Below are positions 50,570 through 58,681 of a stretch of DNA of 58,681 nt, piece by piece. The DNA is from JBBDXA01 sp040902585 (GTDB lineage Bacteria; Planctomycetota; Phycisphaerae; Phycisphaerales; Phycisphaeraceae). The stretch lies in assembly GCA_040902585.1 (NCBI GenBank), contig JBBDXA010000261.1:1-58681 (forward strand). The letters are read 5' to 3'. The position numbers and the translations under genes are program-made. Under the pieces are notes generated by a model. It was not told the origin of the DNA and ran no database searches. It saw only the letters and a program-made list of their open reading frames with translations. Within the stretch, counting starts at the first letter, position 1; the number at the start of each line of letters is the position of its first letter.

Positions 50570-53500
50570 CAGTACTCCTTCTGCTGCTCAATGATCACGA
50601 AAATCCGCTCAACCTCTTCCTGGTCCCCCAGCACTCCGAACAATGCAGCCTTGATCACCAACTCTCTGGCCCTTACTCCACGCCAGCCGTCTGGCCTGGC
50701 CTGCCTTACTGCTTCATCGACCTTCATCGCAAGGTCTTCATTCTCACTCAGGTTGTTGTAGAGAGCCCGCCGGCCTGGCGTATTGATCTTCTCAGGCAGA
50801 TTCTCAGCACCGCCATCTTGCACTCTCTTGGCGAGCTGGCCGATTCGCTTCAGGTACTCCTCGTACTCGATGGCTTTCGACTTGCGGGCTGCGATGATTT
50901 CATCCAGCAAAGTCGACATCTTCTCGTAGTAAGCCGGGTCGTTCAGGTGTTCCTTGATGATCTTGCTGCGGACGTTGTTCTCAATGGTCTCAGCGATGGC
51001 GTTCTTGTCGCCCTTGAGGCCGCCCAGTTGTGAGGTGATGGCCGCGGCGATGCCTGTCTTGACGATCAATTCCAACAGCCCCATGTCATCAAACGGCGAA
51101 ATCTTCCTCGGTTCATCAGCCTCGATATACGTGTCGATCAGGTGCCGCATGTCTGCTTCATAAGCCTTCAGGTCCAGCTTCTCATTGGCAGCATTTCGGA
51201 TGACCTCGCGAATGTTCAAGTAGTACTTCAACTGCTTCTTGATGCGGGCAATGTCATCCATGTCATAACCGGCTGACTCCAGTTCATCCGCGATGTTCGC
51301 ATACGCCCGCACCAGCCCAGCGGTTGACTTGTAGAGCATTGCCCGCTGCGGCTCCCGCTCTTCCAGATCCGTCGCAATCTCGGTGTTCCCGCAGAAATAA
51401 TGGATGTGCTGCAATTCACCAGCAGGTGGCTCCACCGGCTCACACAGCAAATTCAACGTCTCGATCGCGGCGTCAAGCTGCTCCTTCCCCTTCTTGAGGC
51501 GATCCTTGAGCAACACCTGCGGGTCGGCCCCCGGAGCCGTGTGATCAAGCTCGGAGGTGTAAACCGCGATCGCGTTCTCGACCTTCTTGAACAGATCCTT
51601 ATAGTCAACGATGTGGCCGAAGTCCTTGTCTTCGCCATCAAGTCGATTGGTGCGACAGATCGCCTGGAACAGGCCGTGATCCTGCATCGACTTATCGATG
51701 TAAAGGTAAGTGCAGGGCGGAGCGTCGAAGCCAGTAAGCAGCTTCTGCACCACCACCAGCAGCTTCATGTTCGCTGGCTGACTCTTGAACAGATCCTTCG
51801 CCCACTCCTCGTACGTCTCAGTCTTGGTCATGCCCGGCTTCGGATCGACATCCTTCAAAAGCTCCGTGTAGCAGTTGTAGAGGAACTGCTTGTCCGTCTC
51901 CGTGTTCGCCCCTGTCTCTTCCTCCGTCACATCCTGCGTCTGCGGGTTGTACGAGGTCACCACCGCACACTTGCCCCTAAACGGCGTCTTCTCAAACAGC
52001 GTGAAGTACTTGCATGCCTCGTAGATGCTTGCAGCCACCAGGAGGGCATTACCTCGCTCATTGGAAATGCGGGGCTTCACGCTGAAGTCGAACACAATGT
52101 CGCTGACCACCCGCTCCATGCGTGATCTGGAACTGAGCACCTTCTGCATCGTGCCCCATTGCTTGCGAAGCTCATCCTTCTGCCAATCGTTGAGCCCCCT
52201 GGTCTTGGCATCGAACCACGCATCGATCTTGTCTTCGGAGCCGAGCCGCTGGTCGATGTCGCGTGCTTCGTACACCAGGTCCAGCACCACCTTGTCCTCA
52301 ACGGCCTCGCTGAACTTGTACGTATGGATGTACCCGCCGAACACTTCCAGGCTGGTCGCCTTGTCCTGCTTCAGCAGCGGCGTCCCCGTGAAACCGATGA
52401 ACACCGCATTGGGCATCATCGCCTTCATCACGCGGTGCAGCTTGCCACTCTGCGTGCGATGGCATTCATCAACAAACACAAACAGCTCGCCCACCGTCTG
52501 GCTCGGCGAGGCTTCGAGCTCCTTGATGAACGCATCAAAGTTGTCCACCTTCTGTCGGCCAAACTTGTGCACCAGTGAGCAGAGCAGTCGCGGCTTCGCC
52601 TGACCGAGCTGTGACATCAAATCCCGGCCGCTGCTGGTTCGCTTGATCTTCTCACCAGCCTCCTGGAACACCCGTTCGATCTGCTTGTCCAGCTCATCGC
52701 GATCAGTCATGATCGCCACGCGGGCATTGGGGTTGTTCTCCAGAATCCACTTGGCCAGCATCACCATCACGATGCTCTTTCCGCTGCCCTGGGTGTGCCA
52801 GATGATGCCGCCTTTCCGCTCTCGCACATGCCGCTGGGCTTCCTTGATGCCAAAGTACTGATGCACGCGCGGCAACTTCTTCACGCCGCCATCAAACAGC
52901 ACAAAGTCGTGCATCAGCTCGATGATCCGATCCTTCGCACACATCTTCAGCAGGTACTTGTCCAGCTTGAACCGCGTGTTGTCCTGTTCATCTTCCTTCC
53001 ATTTGAGAAAATACTTCTCCTCGGTGCCGATGGTGCCGTACTGCAAGCCCTCCGAGTCATTCCCGGCGAAGATGAACTGCACCGTGCTGTAGAACCATTC
53101 ATTGAACTGCGGCTTCTGGTTGGAAAGACTCTGGCGTATGCCATCCCCAAGCGACACACGGCTGTTCTTCAGCTCCAGCGTTCCGAGCGCGATGCCGTTG
53201 ACATAAAGCACCAGGTCAGGCCGCCGTTCGTGTCCGCCTCTAAGCGTCACCTCCTCGGCAATCGCGAAATCATTCTTCGCAGGCTCCTTCCAGTTGATCA
53301 GGGCGATCGTCTGCGTCACCTGCCCGACTTCGGTTTTCAGCGAGATGCCATAACGAAGCAGGCTGTACACTGCTTTGTTGTTTTCATAAAGCGTCCGCCC
53401 TGGGTGCCCCGCCTCGGTGCGGAGCTTGTGAAGCACACCGGCAATCTGCTCGGGCGTCGCTCCATTGCCTTTGAGCCAGGCGGTGAGAAGCCCCTCCTCG

Positions 53501-53616
53501 ATATTGCTGTTCTCGCGGTCGGACCAGTCGCCCAGAAAGCGATAGCCCAGTTCATTCTTGAAGAGAGCGATCACGCGATCCTGGGTCGTGCGTTCAGATT
53601 TGCCGATGTCGCTCAT
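50569..53616 (-). CDS. hsdR: type I restriction enzyme, R (endonuclease/translocase) subunit
   Basis: A 1,015-residue protein of normal length for HsdR. The N-terminal nuclease has RRPDLVLYVNGIALGTLELKN (Asp134, Glu148, Lys150; the D-ExK core). The SF2 motor shows HTQGSGKSIVMV (Walker A, 277-281), VDECHRTQSGKLH (Walker B), GFTGTPLL and LLTGFDAP. The last reads VVVQKLLTGFDAPPCTYLYIDK, followed by QAICRTNRLDG, motif VI. The C-terminal helical part binds the modification complex. In the intact enzyme it moves DNA past the bound complex and cuts at a distance. It starts one base after the stop of the nuclease gene and overlaps the YgjP gene. Confidence 0.95.
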   Translation of the reverse strand: MSDIGKSERTTQDRVIALFKNELGYRFLGDWSDRENSNIEEGLLTAWLKGNGATPEQIAGVLHKLRTEAGHPGRTLYENNKAVYSLLRYGISLKTEVGQVTQTIALINWKEPAKNDFAIAEEVTLRGGHERRPDLVLYVNGIALGTLELKNSRVSLGDGIRQSLSNQKPQFNEWFYSTVQFIFAGNDSEGLQYGTIGTEEKYFLKWKEDEQDNTRFKLDKYLLKMCAKDRIIELMHDFVLFDGGVKKLPRVHQYFGIKEAQRHVRERKGGIIWHTQGSGKSIVMVMLAKWILENNPNARVAIMTDRDELDKQIERVFQEAGEKIKRTSSGRDLMSQLGQAKPRLLCSLVHKFGRQKVDNFDAFIKELEASPSQTVGELFVFVDECHRTQSGKLHRVMKAMMPNAVFIGFTGTPLLKQDKATSLEVFGGYIHTYKFSEAVEDKVVLDLVYEARDIDQRLGSEDKIDAWFDAKTRGLNDWQKDELRKQWGTMQKVLSSRSRMERVVSDIVFDFSVKPRISNERGNALLVAASIYEACKYFTLFEKTPFRGKCAVVTSYNPQTQDVTEEETGANTETDKQFLYNCYTELLKDVDPKPGMTKTETYEEWAKDLFKSQPANMKLLVVVQKLLTGFDAPPCTYLYIDKSMQDHGLFQAICRTNRLDGEDKDFGHIVDYKDLFKKVENAIAVYTSELDHTAPGADPQVLLKDRLKKGKEQLDAAIETLNLLCEPVEPPAGELQHIHYFCGNTEIATDLEEREPQRAMLYKSTAGLVRAYANIADELESAGYDMDDIARIKKQLKYYLNIREVIRNAANEKLDLKAYEADMRHLIDTYIEADEPRKISPFDDMGLLELIVKTGIAAAITSQLGGLKGDKNAIAETIENNVRSKIIKEHLNDPAYYEKMSTLLDEIIAARKSKAIEYEEYLKRIGQLAKRVQDGGAENLPEKINTPGRRALYNNLSENEDLAMKVDEAVRQARPDGWRGVRARELVIKAALFGVLGDQEEVERIFVIIEQQKEY

Positions 53617-53617
53617 G

Positions 53618-54550
53618 TCATCCCCGTACTAATTTGAAGCTGATCGAGTAGCGGTAGAAGTCAACCGTCGGAATCATCGATAACGCTCTGCGAATCCGCT
53701 GGTCATCATCCAACGCAATGATAATCCCTTTGACCGTCTGCCCCACCTCGGCCAGTTCCTCCTGCACGTAGCCCATGTACCGCAGTGTCTGTCCGACTAC
53801 CGCATCACTGGCCCGGCCCTTCTTCAGCTCCACCACCAACAGTTCCTTCTTGTCCTTGCTTACGGCCAGGATGTCAAGTGGCCCCGTGTCCGTTTGATAT
53901 TGCTGACCGACTCGCTCACCTTCTTCCTCGTAGATGTCGTACCGCTTGCCCAACTCAGTTTGGGCCCAGTTCTGCACCAGGAAGTCTTCCAGGTGTCGCT
54001 CCATTGCGAAGTTGGCCAAGTCATCGATCGTTTTCCCGTCTATCGGATCGATGATCGGTGACACACCCCCGATCAGCCGTTCGAGTTCCGCCGAGTGTCC
54101 GGAACGACTCAGATTGCAGACCATGCCACGCGACAGGATGGATTTCTCCAGCTCTTCGCTGGTGTCCGCCAGATCGATCACCACCGGCAGCCACCGCACC
54201 GGCCGGCGATGGGGCAGCTTCTCGCCTGCGGCATGAACGTAATCACCGATCACTTCACCTACGCGGTAGCGGCCGGACCCATCCGGGCAGACAACGTTAT
54301 CGCCGGTCTGAATCCCTTTGGAAACCGTCCACACCATTCCACACGCCAGACCTGCGGCGATCTTTGTCTTGGCCGGATGACTCGCCAGATAAATGGGAAT
54401 GAACTCCTTGTTAAACACATGCCACTGATCGGGCAACCTGCCGGTCAGGTCATGGGTGATGCCATAGCCCGCACCGATGAAGTTCCCGGCGATACATTCC
54501 TCGGCCAGCTTGCTCCCGGCCCCCAGCAGAACGCGGTAGTAGTTTTTCAT
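53618..54550 (-). CDS. NucS-like PD-(D/E)xK nuclease in the restriction operon
   Basis: A 310-residue protein. The N-terminal 120 residues (FIGAGYGITHDLTGRLPDQ, then DNVVCPDGSGRYRVGEVIGD) look like a PUA/EVE-related reader domain. The C-terminal nuclease has ERHLEDFLVQNWAQTELG, TGPLDILAVSKDKKELLVVELKKG (the D and ExK) and VGQTLRYMGYVQEEL. This is the pattern of NucS/DUF91-type endonucleases. It overlaps hsdS by four bases (ATGA) and is followed by hsdR, so it is an extra subunit inserted in the operon. A reader-plus-nuclease pair could let the system cut modified DNA that hsdR cannot, which is inference. Confidence 0.8.
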   Translation of the reverse strand: MKNYYRVLLGAGSKLAEECIAGNFIGAGYGITHDLTGRLPDQWHVFNKEFIPIYLASHPAKTKIAAGLACGMVWTVSKGIQTGDNVVCPDGSGRYRVGEVIGDYVHAAGEKLPHRRPVRWLPVVIDLADTSEELEKSILSRGMVCNLSRSGHSAELERLIGGVSPIIDPIDGKTIDDLANFAMERHLEDFLVQNWAQTELGKRYDIYEEEGERVGQQYQTDTGPLDILAVSKDKKELLVVELKKGRASDAVVGQTLRYMGYVQEELAEVGQTVKGIIIALDDDQRIRRALSMIPTVDFYRYSISFKLVRG

Positions 54551-55794
54551 ACGAGACGAATCCTCCCGGTGAGCAGTTCCTGCATCATGCCCTGTTTGAT
54601 CAGGCGGGCTTTGGATAGCTTCGCTTCGATGGCGGCGATCTCGGTGTCCATGTCGGCGAGGACGGTGGCGATGGCGGTTTGTTCAGCCAATACCGCCGGT
54701 GTTCGTAGGACAAAGGGCAAGAGCTGCGTCTTTCCAATTTCCAAGAAGGTGCTACCACCACAGAGACTCGTGAAGTCTTCCTTCTTCGTCGTGAGGATGT
54801 AATAAAGAAACTCCGCATCAACGTCTTCGTGCGGGATGAAATTCTTGAAACCTTGATTCGTACAAACCGGCACTGTCGAGATTGCACATTCTCCGATGGT
54901 TGCCCGCGACGTCATAACGACAGAACGCACTGGAAGCATTTCTGCGGAACTCGCCTTCAATCCTTCAACGCTTATTGACCGACTCGTTTGATGCAAGTAC
55001 TTGGAGCCGTTCAACGCCGTGATATCCGTGGGTGTACACCACGGAATATTGCCGTCCCAATAGTGACGCTGTGTGGTGCTTGGCGTACCGCCGCTCCGAA
55101 TCTCAGCCATGCGACCCAATGGTCTATCAATCCACTCCCCGCTGAACCCCGGCAGGCGTTTGTGGCCGGTGAGCAGTTCCTGCATCGCACCGTGTTTGAT
55201 CTGCCGCTTCTTGGCGACGAGCTGCTCCAGCGATTCGATCAAGCCATCCGCATCACTCAACGCCTCGGCGATGGCTTCCTGTTCAGGGAGCGGTGGTGTG
55301 GCGATCAGGAGATTGCGGAGCGTTCCATGATTTAGATTGATCATGGTTGTGCCAACGGATGTATTCTCGATCGCGGCGACCATTGGCGGGCTCGACAGAA
55401 CCCGCTGAAGATATCGAGCATCTAACACGTCGAGCGGTCGAAGGATCATCGAACCTGTTCCGCATATCCATCCAAGGTGTTCCTTACCTACGAAGGCACA
55501 TCGTCCCATTTCACCCCGGCGTCCGATGACAACATTGCCGGGTGTGAGTCTAAACTCAGAAAGTTTCTGAGCCGCTTCTTCCGTGACTGCCATTGAATTG
55601 GTTGGAATTAATCTACCGTCCACAATCTGCATCGGATTAATGACCGGAACACCACCGGCTACGTAATCGGACTTGTGAAGTGTGCTTCCGAAGGGACCGG
55701 TCCTAAATGTCGCCATAGTTCCCAGCGGTGTGACGTTCCATTCCTCTGGAATCATTCCGATCTCAGTCTGCTTATATCCCTTCTTCACTTCCAC
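54547..55794 (-). CDS. hsdS: type I restriction-modification, S (specificity) subunit
   Basis: A 415-residue protein of normal HsdS length. It has two target-recognition halves. The first runs to KKRQIKHGAMQELLTGHKRLPG near 200-225. The second ends in LSKARLIKQGMMQELLTGRIRLV. Each half begins with a GxxP-type strand (GMIPEEWNVTPLG, and GEWIDRPLGRMAEIRSGGTP) and closes with EQxxIAxxLSDxD (central) or AVLAEQTAIATVLADMDTE (terminal) helices, the conserved spacers. The recognised DNA sequence cannot be read by eye. It overlaps hsdM by 10 bases and the nuclease gene by 4. Confidence 0.94.
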   Translation of the reverse strand: MEVKKGYKQTEIGMIPEEWNVTPLGTMATFRTGPFGSTLHKSDYVAGGVPVINPMQIVDGRLIPTNSMAVTEEAAQKLSEFRLTPGNVVIGRRGEMGRCAFVGKEHLGWICGTGSMILRPLDVLDARYLQRVLSSPPMVAAIENTSVGTTMINLNHGTLRNLLIATPPLPEQEAIAEALSDADGLIESLEQLVAKKRQIKHGAMQELLTGHKRLPGFSGEWIDRPLGRMAEIRSGGTPSTTQRHYWDGNIPWCTPTDITALNGSKYLHQTSRSISVEGLKASSAEMLPVRSVVMTSRATIGECAISTVPVCTNQGFKNFIPHEDVDAEFLYYILTTKKEDFTSLCGGSTFLEIGKTQLLPFVLRTPAVLAEQTAIATVLADMDTEIAAIEAKLSKARLIKQGMMQELLTGRIRLV

Positions 55795-58184
55795 TTGAAC
55801 CCCATCCTTTCCAGGTGGCCGTTCACCTTCGTCTCTAACTCAGAGACGCGGCTGGTCATCGCGGGCATCGGCGTTTCGTATCGCTCGGCCAGTTCCTTCA
55901 CACGTTGCGTGAGCTGCTGACTGACACGATCCATCTCGCCGTGGATGGCGACATCGAGTGCGGCAAGCCACTTGTCATCCACCACCAGCATCTTGACCTC
56001 TTTCTCGGTGAGCTTGGGGTAGTGGGCATAAGCCTGATCATCGAGGGCTGCATCGGCTTCCTTGAGTTCCCGCTTCAGACGGGTCGCTTCATCGCTGAGG
56101 CTGATCCACTCCTTGAGGGCGGCGGCTTCTTCCTTGGCCTCGGGATCAGCTTTGACTTCTTTGAGCCGGGCGGCGACGGCGGCTTTATTGAGCTTGTCGA
56201 TCGATGCGAAGGCACCTTCTTCGCCGCTGTGTTCCTCTTCCAGTTCCGTCAGTTTGGCGTCGGCATTTCCCAGGTCGGCGGCAAGCTGATCGAGGGCAGC
56301 CTGCTCCTTGGCGAAGTACCGGGCAACGATCAGCGACTTGGGCACCAGATCGCAGGCCCAGCCTTTGTCCTTTTCCTTGCCTCTTTTGTCCACCTCGATC
56401 ACGCGATAGGTGGCCGCCTTCCAACCGTCGGCGGCGATGAGGTAGCAATCATCCTGCATGACGGCCGCCCAGTAATCCATCATGTGCTGGTACACGTCAT
56501 AAGGATTCAAGAGCGGCTTGCCTTCGTAGTGAGCGAGCAGTTCTTCGGAGACATCGACGATGGTTTCCTTGGGATGGAAGCCGGGCTTGAGGGCTTTGAG
56601 TTCGCCGGCGACATCATCACGCCAGGCGGCGAAGTGGGTGTTCATGCCCGTGATGAAGGCGGCAAACTGCGGATGTCCGTAGATGGTGGATTTGATGGCA
56701 GCCTTATCGACGGACAGATCGCAGTAGCCTGGGCAGTTGGGCTTGAACAGGGAAGTACGCAGCTTGGGGCAGACATCCCAGTATTGCCTCAGGGCATCGA
56801 GATCGCGGTTGGGGATGCCGCCGCGAAGGTGGCCATCGATGTCTTGAAGATCTTCGGGTTGCTGGCTGTCGATATAGCGAGGGAGGTTGAGGTTGAAATC
56901 GTTACGTTCGATTTCGTCCAGCGGAACCATGCGGGAGTAACGGGGCACATCCACGGTGCGGATGAAGACATCGACAATGCGATGGATATCCTGCGAGCGA
57001 AGGCGATTCTTGGGGCCATCTTTCATGAAGCCGCTGCTGGCATCGATCATGAAGATGCCCTTGCGGGTGTGGGCATGTTCTTTATCGATGAGGATGATGC
57101 AGGCGGGGATGCCGGTGCCGTAGAAGAGATTGGCGGGTAGGCCGATGATGCCTTTGATGAAGCCACGGCGGACGAGATTGCGGCGGATATCCCCTTCGGC
57201 ATGACCGCGGAAGAGGACGCCATGCGGCAGGATGCAGGCCCCTTTGCCGGTGGATTTCAGGGAGCGAATGATGTGAAGCAGGTAGGCATAGTCGCCTTGC
57301 TTGGCGGGAGGGACGCCCAGGTGCTTGAAGCGTTCGTAAGGATCAGTGAGAGGTTCAAGGCCGGTGGACCAGCGTTTGTCGGAGAATGGAGGATTGGCGA
57401 CGACATAGTCGAAAGTTTTGAGTGAGTCGCCATCGGTGAACTTGGGGTTGGTGAGTGTGTTGCCCTGTTCGATCACTGCGGTGGGGTTGTTGTGCAGGAT
57501 CATGTTCATGCGGGCGAGGCCGCTGGTGGGGCCATCTTTTTCCTGGCCGTTGAGCGTGACGCGTGTGCGGGCATCATCGGCGACTTTGAGCAGGAGAGAG
57601 CCCGAGCCACAGGTGGGGTCGTAAACGGTGGTGGCACTGGTGGTGATGGCGGTGCGGATGCCCAGCACCTGGGCGATGATGCGGCTGACTTCGGCGGGCG
57701 TGTAGAACTGGCCTTTGCTCTTGCCACTTTCGGTGGCGAAGTGCCGCATGAGGTATTCGTAGGCATCGCCAAGGATGTCATCACCATCAGCCCGGTTCTT
57801 GGAAAAGTCGAGGGCTTTGTTTTCGAAGATGGCGATGAGGTTGGTGAGTCGTTCTGATTTCTCCTGACCGCTGCCGAGTTTGCCATCGTCATTGAAGTCG
57901 GGCATGTCGGACAGTTTGTTGGCCTTGGCGAGCGGGGCAATGATGTTCTTGTTGATCTGATCGCCGATGTCCTTCATGCCCTTGAGGGCGACCATGTCCT
58001 TGAAGCTGGCACCGGGCGGGATGGTGATGGGGGCATAGGGTGTGCCGGCGTACTTGTCGCTGACGTATTTGATGAACAGCAGAACGAGGACGTAATCCTT
58101 GTACTGACTGGCATCCATGCCGCCGCGAAGTTCATCGCAGCTTGACCAGAGGGAGGAATAAAGTTCGGACTTTTTGATGGGCAT
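55785..58184 (-). CDS. hsdM: type I restriction-modification, M (methyltransferase) subunit
   Basis: A 799-residue protein if started at MPIKKSELYSSLW (58184). It is longer than typical HsdM (about 500-550). The helical N-domain (1-145) precedes the methyltransferase core. SAM motif I is DPTCGSG (189-195), catalytic NPPF is at 264-267, and QFYTPAEVSRIIAQ (159-172) is conserved. Past residue 470 an extra region follows, with QLAADLGNADAKLTELEEEHSG and a Glu/Lys-rich helix (residues about 640-720) that may be a coiled coil. The ribosome site is weak; an upstream in-frame start at 58406 would add residues without homology. It is the first gene of the five-gene operon. Confidence 0.93.
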   Translation of the reverse strand: MPIKKSELYSSLWSSCDELRGGMDASQYKDYVLVLLFIKYVSDKYAGTPYAPITIPPGASFKDMVALKGMKDIGDQINKNIIAPLAKANKLSDMPDFNDDGKLGSGQEKSERLTNLIAIFENKALDFSKNRADGDDILGDAYEYLMRHFATESGKSKGQFYTPAEVSRIIAQVLGIRTAITTSATTVYDPTCGSGSLLLKVADDARTRVTLNGQEKDGPTSGLARMNMILHNNPTAVIEQGNTLTNPKFTDGDSLKTFDYVVANPPFSDKRWSTGLEPLTDPYERFKHLGVPPAKQGDYAYLLHIIRSLKSTGKGACILPHGVLFRGHAEGDIRRNLVRRGFIKGIIGLPANLFYGTGIPACIILIDKEHAHTRKGIFMIDASSGFMKDGPKNRLRSQDIHRIVDVFIRTVDVPRYSRMVPLDEIERNDFNLNLPRYIDSQQPEDLQDIDGHLRGGIPNRDLDALRQYWDVCPKLRTSLFKPNCPGYCDLSVDKAAIKSTIYGHPQFAAFITGMNTHFAAWRDDVAGELKALKPGFHPKETIVDVSEELLAHYEGKPLLNPYDVYQHMMDYWAAVMQDDCYLIAADGWKAATYRVIEVDKRGKEKDKGWACDLVPKSLIVARYFAKEQAALDQLAADLGNADAKLTELEEEHSGEEGAFASIDKLNKAAVAARLKEVKADPEAKEEAAALKEWISLSDEATRLKRELKEADAALDDQAYAHYPKLTEKEVKMLVVDDKWLAALDVAIHGEMDRVSQQLTQRVKELAERYETPMPAMTSRVSELETKVNGHLERMGFKWK

Positions 58185-58326
58185 GAGGCGGGCAACCTGT
58201 CGGAGAAGCTGTTTCGGTGGACACGGGCGATTGCGGGACGGACGGCGGGGGGATCGGTCCGGTGCGGATAGCTGGGACAAGATACCATTGGGCGGTTGGT
58301 CGATCCGTGGGCGACACGGACTTAGG

Positions 58327-58681
58327 ATGACAACCGTGCGAACCTTCATCTTTCTGTGCGACATGACCACCGAGCAAGAATGCCTCGACCGCTCGCTCTT
58401 TGGCACAAACGGCGGTGAAAACCACCAGCACCATTACAGCAAGGTAGAGGTGGGTGATCGGTTGTTTCTGTACAACTTCGAGACGGGCGTTCTGCGTGGG
58501 CCTTACCTGGCGACGACGCCCTGCAAGCACAACCTGGAGCCCACGGCATGGAAGAAGACGCGGCGAAGTTTTCCCTGGCAGGTTCGTGTGGATGGGAGCC
58601 AGGCAGTGAAGACTCCGCTGAGGGCGGATGACTTTGCGAGCTTCATTCCGCTGACTTCGACGAAGGTCGGGCTGCTTCCGC
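58327..58681 (+). CDS. DCD/EVE-like domain protein, partial
   Basis: An open frame of 118 codons running off the right edge, divergent from hsdM. It reads TFIFLCDMTTEQECLDRSLFG, then YSKVEVGDRLFLYNFETGVLRGPYLATT. That is very close to the DCD (development and cell death) pattern of plants: F.C...TE.ECL.R.LFG, then V..GD.LFLYNF....L.GP. DCD belongs to the PUA-like fold, which reads modified bases or RNA. Its placement beside the restriction operon suggests a DNA-modification reader. The ATG at 58327 has no clear ribosome site; a GTG nine bases later is an alternative. Confidence 0.7.
   Translation, partial: MTTVRTFIFLCDMTTEQECLDRSLFGTNGGENHQHHYSKVEVGDRLFLYNFETGVLRGPYLATTPCKHNLEPTAWKKTRRSFPWQVRVDGSQAVKTPLRADDFASFIPLTSTKVGLLP

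Overview
The window looks like chromosomal DNA of a planctomycete, possibly a Phycisphaerae- or Pirellula-like lineage. It is GC-rich and carries family markers typical of that phylum: a Tat-exported DUF1501 protein, DUF1080 domains fused to other enzymes, an ECF sigma factor beside a membrane Ser/Thr kinase, secreted acetyl and sialate esterases, and DUF1580-like helix-turn-helix proteins. These identifications come from recognised sequence motifs; no database search was run.

Layout. 1-4.7 kb: a truncated DUF123 gene, an unknown gene, then an ECF sigma factor and a Ser/Thr kinase whose outer half is a DUF1080 domain. 5-9.6 kb: unknown genes, including a compact module with a small excisionase-like DNA-binding protein, and three 22-bp repeats that look like the end of an IS21-type element. 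10-19 kb: secreted catabolic and housekeeping proteins (alpha/beta esterase, Kelch-like propeller, sialate O-acetylesterase, C39-like peptidase, DUF1501 protein) with a degraded PPC-domain remnant and a 32-bp dispersed repeat. 19.36 kb: tRNA-Gly(CCC), followed at once by a tyrosine integrase. This is the likely left edge of a large island that continues past the right end of the window; no second attachment site was found.

Island, 19.5-58.7 kb. First come a Roco-type LRR-Roc-COR GTPase with a C-terminal winged-helix-like domain and a DUF1580-type partner, then unknown genes, an ATPase, and two carbohydrate-type secreted enzymes flanked by broken duplicated segments. From 30.9 to 38.4 kb lies a phage- or plasmid-like replication block. 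It has a non-coding region full of inward-facing repeats, regular 34-bp iterons, matched strong promoters and a candidate 150-nt structured RNA. A primase/helicase-like protein follows, whose 5' coding region holds a second pair of inverted repeat arrays around an AT-rich core, then a family A DNA polymerase and a ParB-like protein.

From 38.4 to 58.7 kb the island is dense with probable conflict genes. A four-gene operon on the minus strand encodes two dynamin-like GTPases, a membrane-anchored GTPase with an outside beta domain, and a two-helix membrane protein. It diverges from an XRE regulator across two near-identical operator palindromes. A second XRE gene with its own palindrome, a SprT-like metalloprotease and a 1,096-residue SF2 helicase read the other way. 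An AT-hook protein and a small membrane protein follow, behind three hairpins with GGA loops. The end is a type I restriction-modification operon (hsdM, hsdS, NucS-like nuclease, hsdR, YgjP-like peptidase) and a divergent, truncated DCD-like gene.

The best candidate for an undescribed system is the multi-GTPase operon at 38.4-44.0 kb. Next are the two repeat-array candidate origins and the structured RNA between 30.9 and 32.2 kb.
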